12,525 bases of DNA from Dehalococcoidia bacterium (lineage in GTDB: Bacteria > Chloroflexota > Dehalococcoidia > Lucifugimonadales > Lucifugimonadaceae), in NCBI GenBank assembly GCA_028278465.1, contig JANQEF010000286.1, positions 1 through 12,525 of the forward strand. The letters run 5' to 3'. The stretch's first letter is position 1; the number at the start of each line of letters is the position of its first letter. The notes below the pieces were generated by a model. That model had not been told where the DNA came from and did not search any database. It saw only the letters and a program-made list of their open reading frames with translations. Shown one piece after another: positions 7,857 to 12,525 of this stretch. Position numbers and translations under genes: made by a program.

Positions 7857-7894
7857 GGGCGTATTTGGCGCTGTGAATACGCCCGGCTTTTTTT
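7857..7894 (+). terminator. Intrinsic terminator of the ABM-domain gene
   Basis: A perfect 9-bp stem, GGGCGTATT (7857-7865) with AATACGCCC (7876-7884), around a 10-base loop is followed by GGC and seven T residues (7888-7894). An upstream AGCCGGG (7842-7848) can pair with CCCGGCT (7882-7888) instead, so an alternative stem is possible. It lies 52 bases after the ABM stop codon. Confidence 0.88.
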
Positions 7895-8006
7895 GGCGAG
7901 GCTATGCTGGCGGTCACAGTTTCGGGTCAGCGAGCGAATCGGTTAGGCCCAGCGAGGACGCCGAGTAGTCGACGACGAAGTGTCGGAAACGGCTGCGGAA
8001 GGATTC

Positions 8007-8082
8007 TGGTGGAGCTGGGGGGATTCGAACCCCCTACCTCTTCGATGCGAACGAAGCGCTCTCCCAAATGAGCTACAGCCCC
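8007..8082 (-). tRNA. tRNA-Ala (anticodon CGC)
   Basis: On the minus strand, a full cloverleaf can be folded: acceptor GGGGCTG with CAGCTCC; D-stem GCTC/GAGC; anticodon stem CTTCG/CGAAG around loop TTCGCAT (anticodon CGC, reading GCG alanine codons); a five-base variable region; and T-stem GGGGG/CCCCC with TTCGAAT loop. The third acceptor pair is G-U, the alanine identity determinant. The discriminator A and the CCA end are encoded (8007-8010). I see no T-run terminator just downstream. Confidence 0.97.
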
Positions 8083-8160
8083 GATTTCAGGCGATGCCCG
8101 ACGGATGCGGGCGCTGAACGTGCCGTGAAGACCGCTCCGCGCGGCCGGCACATCTTCCAG

Positions 8161-8188
8161 ATTAGCAACACGGTGTTGTTTGTGTAAA
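8161..8188 (-). promoter_or_regulatory. Likely promoter of tRNA-Ala
   Basis: On the minus strand, TTTACA (complement of 8183-8188; five of six -35 matches) precedes GCTAAT (complement of 8161-8166; four of six) by 16 bases, with a TG just before or at the -10. The tRNA 5' end is 78 bases further on, so a processed leader is implied. An inverted repeat CAACAC-g-GTGTTG (8166-8178) overlaps the spacer. Confidence 0.45.
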
Positions 8189-8804
8189 CGGCGACAGTTT
8201 GCCGTGCGTGCGGCGGCATGCTTGCTACGCGTTCTCTCCACTTCCCGCGAGGATGCGACGCAGGCGGCGTCGTGCCTGGACTCTGTTCCGTCAGCTAATG
8301 GGCTGTCCATGCCTCTGATCGTCGGCTGCTGCTCCTAGTCGCCGACGAGTAACACGCGGTGTGAGCCGTTCCGCTTTCGTCGGTTGGCCGCGCAAACGAG
8401 GCCAAGCTTGGCTTTAACTACGCAGCGCTCGCTTTCAGCTCCGCCCGTCCGCTGGCCGTCCGCTCCCGTGCGAGCAATGCTGTGCCTGCTCGTAGCTCCG
8501 CCTATTCTCGGCCCTCCTGATGACTGTCCTCATCTTCGAGGTCGACCGCTTTCGACTCGCCATCAACTCCTTTAGGGCGACCGACTACAGCGCAACCGAC
8601 CACTCGCAGATCCCGGCCACCACCGTCCTAGCAACTGAACGTTCAGCCCGACCAGTCGTCTCCACTCTCCCTACTTCTCCGCCTCCACTCCCCGCACCCG
8701 GCCTCACCCCAACTCTCTGGATGGGCGTATCATCCGCCCGCGCAGCCCACCAAAGCCCGCAAAAATCAAGCACCCGGCGACAACTAACAAGGAGAACAGG
8801 TCCT
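8189..8804. other. Gene-poor region with a C-rich leader before the dehydrogenase operon
   Basis: No convincing gene lies here. Short open frames (for example 8384-8575 plus, and a frame on the minus strand that runs through the tRNA) have no recognisable protein features. The in-frame extension of the dehydrogenase upstream to 8520 is Pro/Ser/Thr/Arg-rich and unlike its family. Visible structure: a 12-bp perfect palindrome GCCAAGCTTGGC (8401-8412); a hairpin CGAGCA/TGCTCG (8471-8476 with 8487-8492); a hairpin GGGCG/CGCCC (8723-8727 with 8735-8739) whose loop contains a -10-like TATCAT (8728-8733) without a clear -35. Positions 8581-8700 are about half C and one-sixth G on the plus strand, a composition known for Rho-binding sites. 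Confidence 0.5.
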
Positions 8805-9899
8805 GTGCTGGAGCATTTCAAGGTACCCGAAGACATCGCCGTAAAGGTCCCGCTCGATCGCCTGCGGGCCACGACCAGTGCGGTCTTCCAGAAGTGCGGC
8901 GTGCCCGAAAAGGAGGCCGATCTCGGGACCGACGTTCTCATGTTCGCTGACCAGCACGGCATCGACACGCACGGTGTCTCAAACATGCTCCGCAGCTACG
9001 TCAACTCGTACAACTCCGGCGCGATCAACCCCGACCCGACCATCTCCATCGTGAAGGAGACCGCCAGCACCGCGCTGGTCGACGGCGGCGGTGGCCTGGG
9101 CCTGATGACCGCTCCGAAGGCGATGGAGATTGCCATACAGAAAGCCCGCGAGACCGGTGCAGGTGTCGTCAGCATCCGCAACTCCGCGCACCTTGGCGCT
9201 GCCGGATACCACGCCATGCTGGCGGCCGAGCAAGACATGATCGGCTGGTGCATGACCGCCGGCGGGAAGTCGATGATCCCGACCTTCGGTGCTGAGCCGC
9301 AGCTCGGCACTAACCCGATCGCGTTCGCAGCTCCTTCCGACAAAGAGCCGACCTTCATGTTCGATGCCGCGATGACGTCTATCGCCGGCAACAAGATCGG
9401 ACTCGCCAACCGGCTCGGCAAGCCGATGGGTGCTGGATGGGTCGCCAACGAGGACGGCACTCCGAACATGGAGGGAGGCGCCGCGAGCGCGTTCGCGGCC
9501 AATTCATTGCGGACGCAGCTTCCGCTGGGTTCGACGCGCGAGCTCGGTTCCCACAAGGGCTACAGCCTGGGCGTGATGGTCGACATCCTCTGCGGCCATC
9601 TCTCGTTCGCTCCCGGGTTTGCCGAACTTGCCCTCCGACGCCGGGCCCACTTGGTCGCGGCGTACAGCGTCGATGCTTTCGGCGACGTTGCCGAGTTCAA
9701 GAGCAACATGGACAGCATGCTGAAGGGGCTGCGCGAGACGAAGCCGATGCCGGGCCACGACCAGGTCTGGTACGCGGGGTTGCCGGAGCACTACGAGGGC
9801 ATCAAGCGGGCAGAGCACGGCGTGCCGTTGCATCCCGAAGTAGTCGACTGGTTCCGTTCGATCTGCGCCGAGTTCGAGATCCCGTTCGACCTGGCCTGA
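8805..9899 (+). CDS. Ldh_2-family (malate/L-lactate dehydrogenase type) NAD(P)-dependent oxidoreductase
   Basis: 364 residues from the GTG at 8805, preceded by AAGGAG (8789-8794) ten bases upstream. This length fits the family (about 330-370), and an ATG at 8520 would add 95 atypical residues. Family landmarks: HGIDTHGV at 51-58, which places the conserved His56; NSAHLG at 126-131, with the conserved His129; GTNPIAFAAP near 182-191; FDAAMTS; and HKGYSLGVMVDIL in the C-terminal half. Members reduce or oxidise 2-oxo/2-hydroxy acids (malate, lactate, sulfolactate, ureidoglycolate, diketogulonate) in the cytoplasm; the substrate is not readable here. The C-terminus (AYSVDAFGDVAEFK...PGHDQVWYAGLPEHYEG) matches the larger environmental members as I recall them. 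It is the first gene of an operon: a GH32-like gene starts 15 bases after its stop, suggesting that the substrate derives from a sugar. Family is firm, substrate unknown. Confidence 0.9.
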   Translation: MLEHFKVPEDIAVKVPLDRLRATTSAVFQKCGVPEKEADLGTDVLMFADQHGIDTHGVSNMLRSYVNSYNSGAINPDPTISIVKETASTALVDGGGGLGLMTAPKAMEIAIQKARETGAGVVSIRNSAHLGAAGYHAMLAAEQDMIGWCMTAGGKSMIPTFGAEPQLGTNPIAFAAPSDKEPTFMFDAAMTSIAGNKIGLANRLGKPMGAGWVANEDGTPNMEGGAASAFAANSLRTQLPLGSTRELGSHKGYSLGVMVDILCGHLSFAPGFAELALRRRAHLVAAYSVDAFGDVAEFKSNMDSMLKGLRETKPMPGHDQVWYAGLPEHYEGIKRAEHGVPLHPEVVDWFRSICAEFEIPFDLA

Positions 9900-9914
9900 G
9901 CGTCCGGAGATGGC

Positions 9915-11423
9915 GTGAACCTGCGAGAACAGCTTGATGAGCTGATCGAGCCTTTGCTGCAGCACGAACAGGTGAAGCGGTTCACCGCATCGCGCGAGCG
10001 GCTTTCGAGCGATCCATATCGCCCAACGTTCCACTTCTCTCCGCCTGAGAACTTCATGAACGACCCGAACGGTTTGTGCCAGTGGAACGGCCTTTATCAC
10101 CTCTTCTACCAGTTCAGGCAGGATGGCGAGGACCGCGTTCACTGGGGCCACGCGGTGAGCGCAGACCTGCTGCGCTGGCGCGACCTGCCGATTGCGCTCT
10201 ACCCCGACCAGGAGCAGGACTGCTTCAGCGGGCAGACGCTGGTCGAGGACGACCGCGTGATCGCCATCTATCACGGCACACAGGCCGGAAACGCGGTGGC
10301 GACAGCGACCGACCCGCTGCTGATTCAGTGGGAGAAGCACCCCGACAACCCGGTGATCCCGATCGTGCCCATCGACGGCGACGGCTCACCGTACCGCGTC
10401 TTCGATCCCTGCATCTGGAAAGAGGACGACGGCTATTACTCGCTATCCGGCGTCTACAAGAACGGGACGCGCAGCGTGGACTGCGAGGGCGTCGCTCATG
10501 TCTTCAGATCGTCGGACCTGAAAGAGTGGGAGCATCTCGGCCCGCTGGCGGAGTCGGTCTACGACACCGAACCGGGCGAGGACTACGCGGTGCCTAACTT
10601 CTGGCCCATCGGCAACGGCAAGCACATGCTGCTGTTCTTCAGCCACAAGCGCGGCGGCCAGTACTTCGTGGGCGAGTACGATGCCGCGGCGCACCGCTTT
10701 CACCCGGAGCAGCACGGCCGGATGAACTACGGGCCACTGGCGGTCGGCAGCCTGCATGCTCCGTCGGCGACCGTTGATGACTCTGGCCGGTTCCTCTCGA
10801 TCTTCAACGTGAAAGAGAGCAGGGAGCCGAACGGCTGGAACGACATCATGACGCTGCCGCGAGTGCTTTCGCTCGACGGAGACGGCTCGTTGCGGATCGA
10901 GCCGGTTAGCGAGGTCGAGTCTTTGCGCGGCGAGCACCGGCAGGTTGATCCGGTCGATGTCGAGGCGAACAGCGAGGTTGTTCTGGACGAGGTCAGCGGG
11001 AACGCGCTGGAGTTGGAACTGGTGCTGGAGCCGGGTGACGCGCACGAGTCGGGTTTGAAGGTGCTGCGCTCGCCGGATGGCGCGGAGGAGACGAGGATCT
11101 CCTTCTTCCCGAAGGGTCATCCGCGGTTTGGGACCGCGCAGCTTCAGATCGATGGCACGGCTTCTTCTTTGCGGACGGACATTGTTCCGCGGACGCCTGA
11201 GATCGGGCCATTGGAAATCGGCGAGGACGAGCCGCTGCGGCTGCGGGTTTTCATTGATCGCAGCATCGTCGAGGTGTTCGCTAACGGCCGCCAATGTTTG
11301 ACGTTGCGCGCCTATCCGGACCGGCCGGACAGCGTCGGTGTTTCGCTGTTTGCCCGCGGCGGGAGAGCAAGGTTGCAGAGGCTGGACGCGTGGCAGATGC
11401 AGAGCGCGTGGCCGGAGCTTTAG
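9915..11423 (+). CDS. GH32-family glycoside hydrolase-like protein (beta-fructosidase fold)
   Basis: 502 residues. The GTG start has GGAG five bases upstream; the ATG at 9910 runs into a stop after one codon. No signal peptide, so it is probably cytoplasmic. A five-bladed propeller domain is indicated by NFMNDPNG (46-53; Asp50 is the expected nucleophile), YHLFYQF, VHWGHAVSADLLRW (75-88) and CFSGQTL (103-109). The C-terminal beta-sandwich of GH32 is clear around RVFIDRSIVEVFANG. Two canonical motifs are altered: the RDP triad reads VFDP (162-165), and the acid/base WECP motif reads YAVPNF (224-229), with no Glu at the expected place, although Glu222 lies nearby. It may use another residue, act on an unusual fructoside, or not be a classic invertase. 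Translationally close to the dehydrogenase gene before it, so the two are probably one operon. Fold assignment is firm; activity is uncertain. Confidence 0.88.
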   Translation: MNLREQLDELIEPLLQHEQVKRFTASRERLSSDPYRPTFHFSPPENFMNDPNGLCQWNGLYHLFYQFRQDGEDRVHWGHAVSADLLRWRDLPIALYPDQEQDCFSGQTLVEDDRVIAIYHGTQAGNAVATATDPLLIQWEKHPDNPVIPIVPIDGDGSPYRVFDPCIWKEDDGYYSLSGVYKNGTRSVDCEGVAHVFRSSDLKEWEHLGPLAESVYDTEPGEDYAVPNFWPIGNGKHMLLFFSHKRGGQYFVGEYDAAAHRFHPEQHGRMNYGPLAVGSLHAPSATVDDSGRFLSIFNVKESREPNGWNDIMTLPRVLSLDGDGSLRIEPVSEVESLRGEHRQVDPVDVEANSEVVLDEVSGNALELELVLEPGDAHESGLKVLRSPDGAEETRISFFPKGHPRFGTAQLQIDGTASSLRTDIVPRTPEIGPLEIGEDEPLRLRVFIDRSIVEVFANGRQCLTLRAYPDRPDSVGVSLFARGGRARLQRLDAWQMQSAWPEL

Positions 11424-11435
11424 CTGGGTGTGGAT

Positions 11436-11547
11436 TGTGTTCCCTGAGCGAAGCCGAAGGGTCTCTAACTCAGTCGGCTGGTTTCGTCATGACCGGTGAC
11501 CCCCGCAGAGGTCCTTCGACTCCGCTGCACTCCGCTCAGGAAACACA
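11436..11547. repeat. Imperfect long inverted repeat (REP/MITE-like intergenic element)
   Basis: The left arm (11436-11465) reads TGTGTTCCCTGAGCG then CGAAGGGTCTC-like bases. The reverse complement of the right arm (11508-11547) reads TGTGTTTCCTGAGCGGAG then GTCGAAGGACCTC. The arms match over both ends; the right arm carries about nine extra bases (a GTGCAGCGG-like insertion) in the middle. CCTGAGCG...CGAAGG palindromes recur between genes in many environmental bacterial genomes. Here the element separates convergent genes and may act as a bidirectional terminator, or be a non-autonomous repeat. No transposase is nearby. Confidence 0.7.
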
Positions 11548-11550
11548 GTC

Positions 11551-11569
11551 GTCCCGATTACATCGGGAC
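11551..11569. repeat. Perfect 8-bp hairpin in the convergent intergenic region
   Basis: GTCCCGAT and ATCGGGAC flank a three-base loop TAC. It is followed at 11571-11580 by the perfect palindrome GGGCGCGCCC. There is no T-run on either side, so it is not a standard intrinsic terminator. It abuts the long inverted repeat and probably belongs to the same composite element. Confidence 0.65.
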
Positions 11570-11597
11570 CGGGCGCGCCCCTACCAAATCCCGCGTT

Positions 11598-12068
11598 CTA
11601 CTCCGGCGCCTGTCTCCAGAACGGCTCTCGCTTCCGCACGTTCTCCAGGATCGATTCATCGAACGGCGGCAGCGTGAAGCCGAGCGGCTGCAGCGGCCCT
11701 GTCCGCCAGCCGATGCGCTTATGTACCTGTGGCTGGCTGTAGTAGGCGAGGTACACGACCTCCAGCACATTGGCGAAGTCGCCGGAGATCGAGCCCTCGA
11801 TCTCCCTGATCGCCTCGTCCTGCTGCCCTGCATCGAGCGCCAGGAACCCGCCGGCCACCTCGACCGACATGTCCAGCGTCAGCGCGTCCAGGAACCGGAC
11901 GAGCGACTGACGATACCGATCATGCTCGGCGGCCATGCGCTCAACCTCGTCCAGCAGCCCCATCGAGCCGGCGCCCGGAAGATCGTCGACCGGCGGCACC
12001 AGGCGGTCCATCACGGCGCGCATGTTGCGCCTGTCTGACTCGGTCAGCGTTCCCTCTTTCGTCGGCAT
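11598..12068 (-). CDS. Gluconate 2-dehydrogenase subunit 3-like protein
   Basis: 156 residues; ATG with AGGAGA (complement of 12074-12079) five bases upstream. The sequence fits the gluconate 2-dehydrogenase subunit 3 family: an early RLVPPVDDLPGAGSMG segment (about 23-37), then a helical middle, then VYLAYYSQPQVHKRIGW and PLQPLGF in the C-terminal third. In characterised complexes this small subunit pairs with a GMC-type FAD dehydrogenase and helps its export or assembly. Here the partner is the GMC oxidoreductase encoded immediately upstream on the same strand, 46 bases away. Many members carry a Tat signal; this one starts MPTKEGTLTESDRR and has none, so the complex may stay in the cytoplasm. 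The substrate of the pair is unknown. Confidence 0.85.
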   Translation of the reverse strand: MPTKEGTLTESDRRNMRAVMDRLVPPVDDLPGAGSMGLLDEVERMAAEHDRYRQSLVRFLDALTLDMSVEVAGGFLALDAGQQDEAIREIEGSISGDFANVLEVVYLAYYSQPQVHKRIGWRTGPLQPLGFTLPPFDESILENVRKREPFWRQAPE

Positions 12069-12092
12069 AACTGTCTCCTGTGCCGGTGTTTA

Positions 12093-12110
12093 CCGTCTCG
12101 ATGAAGACGG
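12093..12110 (-). promoter_or_regulatory. Intercistronic hairpin between GMC oxidoreductase and subunit 3-like gene
   Basis: CCGTCT (12093-12098) and AGACGG (12105-12110) form a 6-bp stem with a six-base loop in the 46-base gap between the two genes. No T-run follows on the minus strand, so it is more likely an mRNA-stability or processing element than a terminator. The evidence is the fold alone. Confidence 0.35.
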
Positions 12111-12114
12111 AAGG

Positions 12115-12525
12115 TCAGCTCTTCAGGTCCTGCCGCTCGCTGGCGATGTAGTCGGCGGCCCAGAGCGCAATGGCCTGGATCGTCGGCGTCGGGTTGACCG
12201 CTCCGCTGGTCACGAAGACGCTGCCGTCGACGACAAACAGGTTGTCGATGTCGTGTGCCTGACAGTGCTTGTCGACCACCGACTGCTCCGGGTCGTCGCC
12301 CATGCGAGCGGTGCCCATCAGGTGCCAGCCTCCGCCACGCAACATCGGGTTCGTCTCGGTGCGGTGCGCGCCTCCCGCCTCCAGCACCTTCTCGGCATTG
12401 CGAATGCCGTGGTCGAGCAGCTTCCGGGTGTTGCGGGACACCTTGTAGAAGACCTTAGGCGCAGGGATGCCGTTCGAGTCGACGGCCTTCAGGTCCAGCT
12501 CGACCCGGTTGTGCTCCTCCGGCAG
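12115..12525 (-). CDS. GMC-family FAD-dependent oxidoreductase (partial, C-terminal 136 residues)
   Basis: The frame is open to the right edge, so the N-terminal FAD-binding part is outside the window; the GTG at 12441 is internal. The visible part is the GMC C-terminal domain: DSNGIPAPKVFYK, then GGGWHLMGTARMG (which holds the conserved active-site His), then NLFVVDGSVFVTSGAVNPTPTIQAIALWAADYI, with the Asn of the usual His-Asn catalytic pair in NPTPT. Such enzymes oxidise alcohol groups of sugars, sugar acids or polyols using FAD. Cognate partner: the subunit 3-like gene 46 bases downstream on the same strand, as in gluconate, sorbitol and fructose dehydrogenase systems. The substrate cannot be decided from this fragment. 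Confidence 0.92.
   Translation of the reverse strand: MPEEHNRVELDLKAVDSNGIPAPKVFYKVSRNTRKLLDHGIRNAEKVLEAGGAHRTETNPMLRGGGWHLMGTARMGDDPEQSVVDKHCQAHDIDNLFVVDGSVFVTSGAVNPTPTIQAIALWAADYIASERQDLKS

Noticed and set aside
7927..8310. 127-codon minus-strand open frame
   Set aside because: It reads through the whole tRNA-Ala gene and has no protein signature.
8520..8804. N-terminal extension of the dehydrogenase from the ATG at 8520
   Set aside because: The extra 95 residues are low-complexity Pro/Ser/Thr/Arg-rich and not part of the Ldh_2 family; the GTG at 8805 has a good AAGGAG site.
9504..10340. 278-codon minus-strand open frame across the dehydrogenase/GH32 junction
   Set aside because: It overlaps two genes with clear family motifs on the plus strand, and shows none itself.

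Overview
The window is GC-rich bacterial DNA, probably from a free-living, possibly marine or environmental bacterium. The mix of giant calcium-binding cadherin-like/LamG secreted proteins, an Ldh_2-type dehydrogenase, a GMC oxidoreductase with a gluconate-dehydrogenase subunit-3 partner, and palindromic intergenic repeats of the CCTGAGCG...CGAAGG type resembles Chloroflexota (Dehalococcoidia/SAR202-like) genomes. That assignment is inference from resemblance only. No mobile element, CRISPR array, phage gene or recognisable defence system was seen.

Layout. (1) Positions 1-6474 hold two modular extracellular proteins that converge tail to tail. The plus-strand gene enters from the left edge and ends at 1280. 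The minus-strand gene (1339-6474) encodes a 1711-residue protein with a signal peptide. Both are built from tandem cadherin-like/Ig-like domains and a C-terminal LamG (concanavalin-like) domain with a conserved NC-x3-DC motif. The large one also holds a 402-residue internal duplication and seven 49-residue VCBS/FG-GAP repeats, which probably form a closed seven-bladed calcium-binding beta-propeller. (2) Positions 6709-7804 hold a divergent pair: a TetR-family repressor (minus) and a small ABM-domain putative monooxygenase (plus). Two copies of a 16-bp palindrome lie in the shared promoter region, and a strong intrinsic terminator follows the monooxygenase. This is the clearest self-contained regulatory module in the window. 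(3) A tRNA-Ala(CGC) lies on the minus strand at 8007-8082 with an encoded CCA and a plausible promoter. (4) A gene-poor stretch (8189-8804) ends in a C-rich, G-poor leader. (5) A two-gene plus-strand operon follows: an Ldh_2-type NAD(P)-dependent 2-hydroxyacid dehydrogenase (8805-9899) and a GH32-like glycosidase (9915-11423) whose active-site motifs are partly non-canonical. (6) A repeat-rich convergent intergenic region (11424-11597) holds a large inverted repeat and a perfect 8-bp hairpin. (7) A minus-strand operon enters from the right edge: a GMC oxidoreductase C-terminus, then a gluconate 2-dehydrogenase subunit 3-like protein.

How they fit together. The two carbohydrate-related operons (dehydrogenase plus GH32; GMC oxidoreductase plus small subunit) and the LamG/cadherin proteins suggest a lifestyle of binding and oxidising sugars or sugar acids. 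The TetR/ABM pair looks like an inducible response to a small aromatic, quinone-like or electrophilic compound. I did not find a convincing entirely new system. The points most worth following are the exact seven-fold propeller, the recent internal duplication, the paired operators, the altered GH32 active site and the intergenic repeat.
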